Source of the DNA: Dirofilaria immitis
Lineage: Eukaryota; Nematoda; Chromadorea; Rhabditida; Onchocercidae
Direction: 5' to 3'
Length of the DNA: 64,000 nucleotides
Assembly: GCA_024305405.1 (NCBI GenBank)
Contig: JAKNDB010000110.1
Coordinates: 186,001 to 250,000, forward strand
Positions 46,291 through 57,899 of this stretch are shown here, in pieces. The number at the start of each line of letters is the position of its first letter. Positions within the stretch are counted from its first letter, which is position 1. The translations under genes and the position numbers were made by a program. The notes beneath the pieces are model-generated. The model did not search any database and was not told where the DNA came from. It saw only the letters and a list, made by a program, of their open reading frames with translations.

Positions 46291-48608
46291 TTATCGATTA
46301 TGATTTGCTGATGGACCAACGGATTCTGAAACTGGAGACCCAATGCTGAAATTCTGAAGAACGGATTCACGTTCACGTTCTGCTACACCCAAAATTTCTT
46401 GGACAAAGGCTCCCATTGAAAATTTATGATCATTACGAGCGTCATCCAGGAATCTATGAGCCAACAGATCTGGGTACTTTGGCCTGTTGTTGTAATCCTT
46501 CGTCAGACTGGAAAGAAAAACTGCAAATCTCAAAAATGAAAACTTCATTAATTTCAATTTTCTCCTTAAAAGATTTCAATATCCATATTTTATTAAAAAA
46601 GGAGGGGAAGATTAAAAAGGCTGAAAATTAGAATCTTAAACATACTACATACCATTGAGCAACAAAATCCTGAAAATTATCGGTAAATCCCAGACTGTGA
46701 GATAATCTTGGTGCCGGTTCATGAACAACTTGTTTTAGTTGTTCAAATGGCGTCTTCCATTTGGAATACGGATGGGATCCTGTGGCTATCTCCACCTGAA
46801 TTTATCAGTTTAGGTTCTGATTACAAAATTAGAAAATTAAGAAAAATGAGTAGCAAGAGCAAAATTTAGCTTAAAATTAATGGTCGACGTACCAGCGTAA
46901 TACCTAAACTCCATACATCAGCTCGGACATCATAAGCAACCTTCTTTTCACCTTCAATTCTTTCCGGTGGCATGTAAGGTTTGCAACCTGCATTGACTGT
47001 CTTTGCAACCTAAAGTGACTCTAAACAAACAAATTTCGAAACATTTTAAATAAAAACTACGAATTTCTTCTGGCTTTATCTGTTGAGACACACCAGATCA
47101 AAATTTATTTCCTAAAAACGTTGAAAATAAGATATAGCACTTACCGAATTTGTCAAATGACCTGAAATGCCAAAATCACAAATTTTTACTGCCCCTTGCT
47201 TATTGAGCAATATATTTGATGGTTTTACATCGCGATGTATTAAATTCATTTGCTCTTTCATGAAATTCAGTCCTTCAACGACCTAAAGAAAATTTAATGA
47301 GTAATTTTTCTCTTTTAACATCATAGGACGAATAAACAGCTTATCATTAGACAAACTTTCATTTATTTTGCTAAATAAACTAGCTTCAAATACGTAGATA
47401 TTCATTAAATAAGTTTATGTGGAATACTCAGCTCACCGAAAGAGCACACTTAGCTATGAACATTTCTGGCAAAGGACCACGCGAATCAAAACACATTCGA
47501 TAAAATTTATCCAATGATGTATCCATTACTTCCATGCAAATCCATACGTCGCCTTCACGAAACATTGCGCCATAAAAGCGCACCATCTGAATATTATTTG
47601 AAAAGCACTAAGTTAATTTAAAAATATAAAAAGCTTACAGAATATCTCAAAAATCCAATGTAAATACACAAGATGCTTGAAATATCAGTTTCTCAAATAA
47701 CAATTCATTACACCAAAATGTAAAAATTACCTGTGGACAGCAGTCACTTTTCATACAAGCTTGTAATTCTACAAGCATACGTTTCTGACTTTCATCGTTT
47801 ATTTGGGAATGTATACGCTGAAACAACAAAATTTTAAAGCTTCGTTGTGAAAATAATGGTTTATTTCTATTAAATTTTACAGTGGATGACATTTTGATTT
47901 TTAAAATGAGAATTATCTAAGAAGTATGTTATCATCTTAACTTTGACAGCCATGATAGTATTCGTCTGACGGTGACGCATTTTTTCAACAACCCCATATG
48001 CGCCCTTCCAAGTTCCTCGATTTTCTCCAACTCTTGAGCTCGTACTTGAACCTCCTTAGCATTTTCCGAAAGTCTGAAATACTCGGTGCAGAAAGCAATA
48101 TAACATCAAAATTCACGCTCTATTTTCGAGTATTATTTTATCCTGTTTTGATGTATTTTTATTCACCTAATTGCTGCAAACCTCAAGTGAAAGATTTCAG
48201 TGAGAGTATTCCCATATACTTTTGTGATAGTTTGGCACACAGAATAGGCAGCCTTTTATCAGAAAAATTCAATCATTCCTTAAATGTTAGATCGATTATG
48301 AACTTCCTTGCTTATAAAAAAGTGACAGAAAAATTCAATCATTTCTTCCGTTTAGTATAAATGAATTAGTTAAGAACCAATAGTAAAAGACATAAAAGCT
48401 TGCTAAGGTTATTCCTAACAATCCCAAACAGTTTCAAAGCACATTTGAATGGCACTACCAAGTAATCGTTTTTAGCGAAATTCAAAAATTTCGATATATG
48501 TATACTGAATACAAATGTTAACAATGATTTAATATTGGTTCATAAACCTTACTTCATCATGCACTTATCGTCAAGATCTAGATTTGGTAGACTTTCGGGT
48601 TCAGGCAT
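46291..48608 (-). CDS. sek-1: MAP kinase kinase, MKK3/6 (SEK-1) type
   Basis: Dual-specificity kinase of about 346 residues that phosphorylates p38 MAP kinase. Exons: 48608-48553 (start ATG; the exon has an acceptor at 48635, possibly for trans-splicing), 48073-47942, 47817-47731, 47586-47437, 47282-47145, 47009-46893, 46795-46653, 46507-46291 (TAA). Visible motifs: glycine loop GRGAYG, ATP lysine in [26 protein letters not shown], catalytic [16 protein letters not shown], activation loop [10 protein letters not shown] with the Ser and Thr phosphosites, DVWSLGI, and a C-terminal FVQEILG like MKK3/6. The short N-terminus with LDLDDKC, the VEKMRH and QLKQVV stretches and the tail favour MKK3/6 over MKK4/7. 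The glycine loop is out of frame by one base at a GGG run near 47990; one more G gives the intact loop. The APE motif reads PPE. Confidence 0.9.
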
Positions 48609-48634
48609 TGTGAGGCGCCCCAGTTTAGTTTTAC

Positions 48635-50592
48635 CTGCAAGAAAGAGAAGTGAATTGCAAAATACTATCTTTTAATCCATGCCGCTAATGAAAAACAATA
48701 TTATATATTGAATCAGTCCGTTTCGTAAGTGGAACGATAAATTTCAGGAATGCTAATACACAACCGTTTAAATACGAAACACATCAGCACTGGATGTGCA
48801 ATAGTGTTATTTACTGTAAATTATTTTATTCCAAGATAAAGTATTTCTCAACAAGTTAGTAGATTAATAAATCAAAACTGAACACTTCAACGTACTAGCA
48901 AAACGGTTCGGCATTGTTCGTGAATTGATAGTTCGAGAAGCCGTAACGACTACAGTTAAAATTGAAGTAATCTCATTTCAGAAATAAATTATCTGAGCAA
49001 GAAAAGTCGTCCGAAATTAATCCAAATTATTTTCATTGATAATAGACAATCACATAACCTGGAATTTCTTTTATATTTCAAATTCGAAACGTAGAAACGA
49101 CTATGTCATGCCGATGATCGTAAAAAGCATCCAAAAAGCAGATACGAGGCGCTTCAGTTATTTTCACTGCCTTCACTTTCAAAACTATCACTCACAAGTT
49201 TACCTGAAAAAATAAGGAAGGGAGGGAACGGGAGATTCAGTGGTAACGAGGACAGCTGACTATTCTAATATATTATTGTTTTATTTAACTTCACTATAAA
49301 AAAACGGAACTTGAGAAATGTTAGAAAAAAAAAGAAATGTTAGAAAAAAAAAGAATTATCATTTTCAATAGAAAAAGGCGACACGGACATGTTATAATGC
49401 AATACACTATTTTCTTCAATCAGATCAACTACGTTCACGAGTTTGCAAGAGGGTCATATGAATCTGCGACAGTATTCAGCATGAATGGAATGTATCGTTC
49501 ACTAGGAATGTTTTATGAGCAATGGCAAACGTACTAGCAATTTCGACATGTCGACCGATTTCTCAGTAAATAAGTAGTCCCACGTATAAATGGATTGAAT
49601 TTCTGGAGACACTGGGATTCTGCATGGTATCCGTTGCGAAATAAGGAAATCTCAAATAAATGAAAGGAATGGAATTTGGAAAATGAGAGTGACAGAGGAA
49701 TGAGAATAATGATGGACAGAAGAGATACCACAGCCAAAGGATGAGAGCAGAAAGAAATACATGACGCACGTATAAAATCTTCAAATGGTCCTAACTGTGA
49801 TATTAACAAAACATCGCAAATAGATCCGGAGATTACAACTTCTCATCTTCCTCATCCATCAATATTTTCATGGAAATATTACGCTGCTATAGCTTGTATC
49901 AACATCATCTATGTTCACTTGGCTAAACCACTCTCATTAGAGGGAGAAGGGAAGGAGGAAGGGAGGGGGAGAAGGAGGACTTTTCCATTTATTCAGTGAG
50001 GCCTTTTAGATGTGTGAGGATCGTTAGTTTGAGAAGCGGAAGTATATATTTGGGAGAGAAGAGGACGAGCCATGGCGGAAGTGTTACCTGCTTTTCAGAA
50101 CCGTGGCACTATTCAAAAATAGAGGGTATCGTTGAGGGAAAATGAATATTTTTGAAACAGAAAACAGGAAGGGTAGCACAAAATGATGACATTTGAACTG
50201 TCGGGTAAGATGGGGATTGCTCCATTGACTTGCCCGTAGAATGTAAGTAAGGAAAATAGATATTTCTTTTTCCTCACTGTTGTCAGGTTCCTTGTAGCAG
50301 CAAGAAATAAGTTATTTGGAGAGCTATGGCTTGTTTATGTGGGGGCGTTGGGTTATATTACCTGCAGGGTAAAGTTGACGAAGTCTGCGGGAATGTGCTT
50401 CAACAAACCATCGCATTATCCGACGCATTCATCTATTTTTTGTATGACGATACTGAATTATTAAAAATGGAGCTTTGGAAATTATAAAAAGATAAGAAAT
50501 TGAAGTAGAAGAGAATTGTTATTGCAGTTTTGTATTTGTACATATTTCCTACTTTCAGTTTGTTATTAAACCAGCAGTATTCGTACCGATTC
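48635..50592. other. Divergent intergenic region
   Basis: Lies between the MAP2K (-) and the next plus-strand gene, so it should contain both promoters. No element could be assigned. A 19-bp unit (GAAATGTTAGAAAAAAAAA) is present twice in tandem at 49315-49352, and a purine-rich tract lies near 49941-49980. Confidence 0.4.
49315..49352 (+). repeat. Tandem repeat, two 19-bp units
   Basis: GAAATGTTAGAAAAAAAAA occurs twice head to tail without mismatch. Confidence 0.9.
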
Positions 50593-53217
50593 ATGGTTGA
50601 TGTAGGATCAAAACGACTGGTAAGTAATTATGCATTATTGCCATTTTTTCTATTTAATCTCTTGCATGTTAGACTATTTTTCGTATTCTTTAAGTTGCGA
50701 CCTCGTTGGATTTTTCATAATCTTTTAAATGCTGAATAATTTTCTTGTCTCTTATGATTCATTTTTATAGCATATTCATTTCACTTCTGGCATTGAGTCA
50801 TTTGGTAATGGATCTTCATGCACTGAAGTATTGTCAATTCCATCAGCATCCACATTTCCAGTTGATTTGCAGAAAGAACCTACCTCACCAGTCTCGGAAC
50901 GCTATCGCCTTAAAAATTTCACCTGCAGCAGAAATATGATTATATTTATATGGTATTACATTCTTTATTCATTTCCTTTTCTCTACATTGGGCTTTTCAA
51001 GATTCGCTTTTTCAGAGAATAGAGTTATCTATTGTTTAACTGGATGAGGGTAAAGGTTATCAAAGTATTTTGTTCATTTTACTTAAATTTTTTGATTCCA
51101 TAGATCTCCTAGAACTTCAGTAATTTCACATATATTTCCCTTCTAACTTGTTAAGTTATTTGAAATAGGATTTCAAATAAATCCATGAAAAACTTTCAGT
51201 GTAACAATCGATTGCGCAATCGTTTATATCATATCAAAAAGAAATCAACCATTTGAAACGCTTGAAAAGGTCTGTTTCACGTTTATTTAGCTGACATTCG
51301 GTAGCAGGAAACTCTTTGTATTTTCTCTCTATTTAAAAACAATAAGCTACTTGTTATTTCAAAAACTGGGAAAAGAATCGATAATTGCTAATAATGAAAA
51401 ATCAATATTTTTCTTCAGAGTACTTTGTCAGCGATTGTTCACATTTCGTGACCTGTTTATGGATTCTTGCCTTGAGATTCCGGATAATGATCCGACATCG
51501 TCTACAACAGAGAAAATTTTAGGTGATGCGGTGGGGAAACCTTCTGGTAGTTCCAAAAGAAAAAGGCTGCGGAAGTTAAAAGAGTTAATCAGGTTATCCA
51601 TTTTTCTGTTTTTCAACTTCAAGCATATAACCGTTAATAGTGATATCTTCTAAAATCTGAAATATATGTTCTAATGATGGCACACACAGAATCAATTGAT
51701 GAAGCTGCGAATATGGCAGAATTGGTATCTGATTACGCGACTAACGCTTGCATGAATCCGTTTACCGAATCTCGCGACGGTTCATAGGCAAGCTAACAAG
51801 GTTGCTTTAGAAGGCTTGCGATAATCAAACAAAAAGACTGCAGCCCCATTCAAATCAACTTCAGGTTGCAAGGAAGACCAGGAGACAATGGGATTCTAAA
51901 AATTCCAGGTTTCATTCGAGGTTGTTGAAGGATGGACCTTTTGGTACGCATGTGTAGTTCGTTGATAGGATGTACGTATAAGTAGCATGTGCTGGGGAAA
52001 GATAAAGTGTTGACACATTCATAAAATTCAAAAGATGGAAGTGCGATGTTTTTGAAGACCGAAGAAAACTGAAGAAGTGGGTTTTGTCAGCAGGAGCTGG
52101 TATTTTAAAATTGTCTCATATGCTTTCAATCGGCACAATTCGAAATTGAGACTTTGAAGACATTTGTGGCCGTTCAAATAAACGTGGATAAAACCAAGAC
52201 TTTTTGGAATCCAAAGGTAATAAGTTGTTGATGGAAAAGCGTTGAATTATGAAAAGATCAGTATCAAGAATATAACTGGATTAAAATCATTTTTGGATTA
52301 AAATTGAAGTACCATGCAGTTCCAAAAGAAAAAATATTTATCAAAGATGCAGATAGCTGGAAAAATTGTGGAAGTGCGACTTGATAAGTTAGTGTCCTCG
52401 AGAAATAAAACGGAAAATGTGGAAGCAACATAGCAGATATTGAGATCTTGTATGAAAAATTTTGCGTAAAACTTGTTGTATAATATAAGATTTGTTGTTC
52501 CTCCGAACTTATTGGTCGAAAAGTAAGCACAAGCATTGCCGTATATGAAGATTTTCCCATCCAACTAATAGCTATAATCAAGAAATGTTGTCTCATGATA
52601 GTGAAAGTAGAATTTCGACTGTGATTAGTATGGAGAAATAATTCTAGATTTCCTTCAGACATTAAAAATGCTGATATTTTTACTATGTTGATAATCTTAG
52701 CTTCAATTATTTTTTATTTGTCTTAGGAATTTTATTTTACATTCCAAAACTATTTTTAAATTCCAAATTATACTTTTTAGCAGGTAAATGAAGTATCATC
52801 AATGGTAGAAATAGCGAAGAATAGTGTCATATCAATAATAGATTCGGTGATTACTGAATCTCATGAAGAACGTGTGCGCGCCAACCAAAATTCTAACGGC
52901 CAAAAACTCAGCATTCTCCAACCGTGCCAGCCTTAAGCGAAACAGTGCAGAATGAAGCGGGGATCGAGGGGTAAGTATGTCTTAATTATATTTGATTTTT
53001 ATATTGGTATTCTTGAAATCATGAAAACCATTTTTTAAAAATATTTTTGAACTTTCTGCCATTCCAGGTCTCTGAAGATGATGAACCAGTTATTGAAAGG
53101 ATGTTACGTGCTTCGTCTATTGATCATTTATTACCTGTTGATCCAGATCCCGATCCTAATAATGTTCTGACTGGATTTGGTGAGAATTTGGAGGAAAATT
53201 TCATGGCCGAAGATTAG
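50593..53217 (+). CDS. Unrecognised acidic Ser-rich protein
   Basis: A chain of exon-like segments: 50593-50619 (MVDVGSKRL), 50771 to about 50936 (HIHFTSGIESFGNG..), 51432-51592 (RLFTFRDLFMDSCLEIPDND, then basic SSKRKRLRKLKELIR), 51691 to about 51734 (ESIDEAANMAEL), 52783 to about 52972 (VNEVSSMVEIAKNSVISIID..) and 53068-53217 (VSEDDEPVIERMLRASSIDH.. to GENLEENFMAED and TAG). Segments are bounded by good acceptors and donors and the peptide reads as one acidic protein with a short basic cluster that could be a nuclear localisation signal. I do not recognise the family. The 52.8-kb exon needs one extra A in an AAAAA run and one extra G in GGGG before its donor; the junctions at 50.9/51.4 and 51.6/51.7 kb are not in phase, so exons may be missing or mis-set. 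Confidence 0.5.
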
Positions 53218-54251
53218 AGTTGTTAATAACGTTTGATTATTCAGCTTGTTTGAATTTGAAATTTTCCTTTTCGATAGAATAATGGCTATTAATTAGTTTT
53301 TCTGCCGACTCGCCCATGTATTACCGTGAAGCTTACTGGAATGGGATAAAAGTTTTGGTGATAAATCGAAATCTTTTTGTAATCTTCGAGTTTGATTTTA
53401 ATTGATTTCTTGACGATTTCAAGAGAATTAGATTGCCGTGAATTTAACAGAATTCTGTCACAGTACTTGACGCGATTTTAAAGTTAGTCAGAGTACTCTT
53501 AATGTTCTGTATGATTAGTTTATCCAATGTCTAAGCACTTCTTTCATCTGTTTAATGTTTCATAGTGATTATATTATTATAATTTATTTTTCCTGTGTTT
53601 GCTTCATTTTGAATCTTCCGTACTAGTATATGAGCACGGACGAATATTCACATTTATAGTGGCACTTTGTTAATGTATATTGATTCTTTTGGATTTGATA
53701 AGCTTTTACGAATAGTATATGAAGCGAGGTAAAAATTAATTTACGGGTGTCAATTTTCTAATTATTAGTTCTGCTCTTTCATTTCTTGGGAAGCGCAGTT
53801 ATAAGTGATGACTGTGTTTTCAGACATGTTTGCATTCTGTTTATGGTTCTTTCATTTTTATCTTTGCAAAATTATTTGTCTCTCCTTCTCATGGGATTAC
53901 AATTAAGTTGAATATGTCGCTATATCTCATAATTTTGCTCGTTTAAGTTTTTCCAATCACATTTACATTTGTGTGGTCGGGTATGGCACTATTTATGTTG
54001 AATCTGTTTTGCAATATTTTTTAAATAAAATTTGTCAGATGTGTGACCATTGAAAAAGAATATGTTTTTGTTTACGTCATATTATTCTCTCTGTGTTTAA
54101 AATCTTGAGATTTGGTGAAGTTCAAAATGGATTATTATATTGACATTGTTTTTCGAGTTCAGTAATTTAGTGTTTATTTATTAATTCGTACATTTATTTG
54201 TTAATTCGTTAATTTGTTTGGGTGATACTTAGTGAATGTAAAACACTATAT
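53218..54251. other. Intergenic, tandem plus-strand genes
   Basis: About 1 kb between the stop at 53217 and the glyoxalase II start. Contains T-rich sequence and presumably a 3' UTR and promoter; no coding region or defined signal seen. Confidence 0.4.
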
Positions 54252-55987
54252 ATGTACTTTACATCACTACTGGCTCTTACTCGGAAGATTTCGACAAGCG
54301 TTGTAAACCGGGAAATGAAAGTTTTACCTATCCCGGCGTTGAGTGATAATTACATGTATCTTTTGATTGATAGAGAAACCGATGACGCTGCTATTGTCGA
54401 TCCAGTTAACCTGAAGAGCGTAAGTTTGCAGACTTGAAAACTAATCTTGTCAACTACTGGATGCACTCTTCCTTATTTCAAAAGGGAACTATAAATTCAA
54501 GAATAGACAATGATTGCTAACATATAATTTTGAGTAGAATGAGGAATAGTAAATATTTGCAGATAAATAAAGCAGTAGAAGAAGCTGGTGTGAAACTGAC
54601 GTCTTGCTTGGTTACCCATCATCACTGGTTCGTTTTTCATGTAATTGGTCGATTTTATTTAGTAATAAACCATAAGTGGAATGCGGCAGTTTTTTTATTT
54701 TCAGGGATCATGCTGGTGCAACAAAAGAACTTGCCGATGCGTATAGTAGTTTGTCCATTTATGGAGGTGATGATCGTATTCTAGGTGTTACCAATAAAGT
54801 AAGAGATGGTGATGTTTTCAAGGTATGTTATATTTTTAATAACATCATATTTGGGAAATTGGGAAATTGTTAGTAAACGATCGTGCTACATTTTAAATAG
54901 AATTTCACAGTTTTCATCTTTTCTGTTTTGGTTATTTATAATAAAAATAGGACTTGTTTTTTCTCAACTGACGCATAGTTAAACTAATTGATTCATCATA
55001 GTATAACTATCTTCGCCATAGATTGGTGAACTTGATGTGAAGTGCTTATATACACCTTGTCATACAGCGGGCTCCATCTGCTATTATGTCACTGATGGTA
55101 GTGGCGACAAAGTAGTTTTTACTGGTGATACATTATTTATAGGAGGTAACAAGAAGTTTTGTTCCTTAACTCATTATAGATTGCGAATTTTTTTCATGCA
55201 GGCCTCATGCCCTCTAAAGACGAATTTTCAAGAATCAGTTGCAATGAACACTGTGACTTAGTTTTAAGCTCTCTATTTTTCTGCGGATTTCGTTCGCTGC
55301 AGACCCTTTAATCTATCGTTTTGTCCTTTATCTTTCGATTCTTTGACCTTTTTTTTCTTTCGTTTCATCCTTTTATCAAAGTATTTTCTGTATGTTACAG
55401 GATGCGGACGTTTTTTGAAGGTAATGCCATAGATATGGATTTTGCACTCAATGAAAAACTGGCCAATTTACCGAACGATACGGTATTTCATTGCATCCGA
55501 CACTACATTTTAAAACCAATCCAATTCTCTCGAAAATTTTTAGCATCAAATATTGAATTTTGATTGCATTCCGATTATTTTAGAAGATATATTGTGGGCA
55601 TGAATATACAGTTGATAATTTAAAATTTGCTCATTCGGTTGAACCGAAAAATGATGAAATTAAGAAAAAATTAGCTTGGGCGGAAGAACGACGGAAGACT
55701 GGCGACTGTACGGTACCTTCCACAATTGAAGAAGAAAAACGTTTCAATCCTTTTATGCGTGTTCGGTGAGTATTTCTGAAAAATGTTTATAATTGAGAAA
55801 TTTCATAGTAGATATTGATTACTACGGTAATCAGTGTTACGTTGCGTTATCGAAAACTATCATTTTAATTTCCTTTGGTTTGGTTAATTTCAGTATAAGT
55901 GATGAATTGAGAAGCGCGACGAAATCTGCAGATCCCATTACTGTTATGGCAAAAATCAGATCTATGAAAAATAATTTCCGTATTTAA
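54252..55987 (+). CDS. hagh: Glyoxalase II (hydroxyacylglutathione hydrolase)
   Basis: Hydrolyses S-D-lactoylglutathione to D-lactate and glutathione, the second step of methylglyoxal detoxification. Seven exons: 54252-54419, 54563-54627, 54705-54822, 55022-55145, 55401-55482, 55584-55765, 55894-55987, about 277 residues. Metallo-beta-lactamase features: [16 protein letters not shown] near residue 23, the zinc motif THHHWDHAGA formed across the second intron, [41 protein letters not shown], then the C-terminal substrate domain ending SMKNNFRI. Residues 1-21 ([20 protein letters not shown]) look like a mitochondrial presequence with an internal Met before the mature start, as in enzymes made in mitochondrial and cytosolic forms. 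The fifth exon is one T short in the run at 55411-55416 (CGRFFEGN is split between frames). All zinc ligands visible are intact. Confidence 0.93.
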
Positions 55988-57899
55988 TTCCTCTTAATCC
56001 TTATGCCGGAATTTTTATTATTTTATGCTTATCTGCATGAATATTTGTCTGGAATTCTCAGCTTTGGCCGTTACGTGAATCGTCAGGTTTCTGTTTTTGC
56101 TAAAATTATGATATACAATGTAATACCAAGTACTGACTTTGCATAAACTATGAAAATTCAGTGTTTTTGTTTCTTACATTCCTTAAAAATCAAACTTTTA
56201 TTATTCAATGGCATATCCAGTTTCTAAAAACGTGATTTCATGATTCAAAAATAAGTGAACGGAATTGCGATACATTTCGGCGATTTTCTATTTAATTTTG
56301 ACGTAGTAATTAAATGGTTAAGTCGAGTGTTTATTGTACTTCGAACGTAATAGCTTGATTGACTTCCTTTTTTAAAATTGATATCCTTACATGCTATTAT
56401 TTTTGGAAATATTGTGATATTTAGGAAATTTACCCTGAGGTACTTAAACTGAAAAAAGTTGATTTTATTCTTCTGTAAAGCACTGACCAGATAAATCAGA
56501 GTGATATCTAAGGATTTTGTCATTTCTGAATTGAAGAGATGAGAACTGTGCTTTGCACATATTATAGCTTCAGCACAATCAATCCTTTTATATCATCGTC
56601 AACTGATTAGAAAACGAACAAGGGGACCGGCACTATAGAAGAATGGAAAGAAAAGGAGAAGAATGACAAAAAAACTGTGATGCGACCAGCTTTCTAAACG
56701 TTAAACGTTTCAGCACAGCTGGTTATCAAGTGATATTTGCGTCTGCCACTGATGACCATTATCTACAAATGGCAAGTGACAGATCAGCTCACTCTGTCCT
56801 TTCCCGAAACCCATATGTTGCAGCCACATTTCCGCTTTAATCCAGAACCTCGGAGGTTACGAGTACTTCTGCTAAATTTCAAGTTGCACTGTATTCCTTT
56901 TGTCGCATTGGATCAGATTCGCCAGCCGAAATTTCTTGAAAGCTAGTTATCTTCAAGAGATTTGTTATTTCTATTGAAGAATCGTTTCTCTTCCATTTAT
57001 TCCACGTTTCCAGAAACAAATGATGTGTTATTCACCGAAACAATTACTTCATATGTGTAATGCACTTCCATCATCGAAAATATATATTGTGTAAAATATT
57101 TTGTTTGTAACAAATTTTCGAAAATTCTTGCTTATCTGTTTTTTTTCAAAAATGACTTTGCAAAAAGTATTCTATTTCCTGTTTTTTCTCCAACTTCTTG
57201 AAGAAATGATGTTAAAATGACTTATTTTCCAGTTTATTGTTGTAACTCACTTTGGATTTATTATCTTTACGAGGAGATTATTATTTTTAAAATAGGGAAC
57301 TATGAAATTATTGGGAAAGAGGGATTTTATCAAGTCATATTCGATAAATTTTTCCTGGTTAAATGTACAGTAAATGTTTACTTAATTCGTTCACCTCCTT
57401 AATCGCAATCAACTTCCTGGACAATGCGTAATTTTTAAAGATCGAAAATAGACGTATCTATCTCAAATGTTTTTGCTTCTACACTTTTCCCGATCGGCAA
57501 TATAAACTGGAAATTCTTTCGACATACACCAAACCAGCTCCTCCATTCTTTAATCAGCTTCTCGATGTTTTTAATTACCCAATTGTTTGGGCGATAGCTT
57601 ATATCTCTACTTTTCTTATTTTTCAAAATATGATTTAATATGAATATATAAAGTCATTTGTAATGTTTCTATGAATCATGAATATATGATCTCTAGTTTG
57701 ATCAAGATATGATTTCATTTTGGTTTTCGCTACAAAAATTTAAGCTTTTACCAAGAAAATAGTTTGTTTTAATTAAAACAGATTTTCGTGTAAAATAGAT
57801 ATTCGTTGAGATCACTCCTTCGCCCAACTATTTTCATTCATCGACTTTAAATTTTCATCAGAATTTCTAAATTTTCCTCATTTTTGCTGATACGAAACA
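55988..57899. other. Intergenic, no gene seen
   Basis: 1.9 kb between two plus-strand genes. Short open frames only; no domain or exon chain recognised. Confidence 0.4.

Noticed and set aside
46291..48608. Assignment as MKK4 or MKK7
   Set aside because: Short N-terminus with LDLDDKC, the SVAKT loop, QLKQVV and the FVQEILG tail fit MKK3/6 better, although [15 protein letters not shown] is shared by MKK4.
49941..49985. Purine-rich tract as a regulatory triplex or promoter element
   Set aside because: It is a simple GA-rich run with no supporting context.
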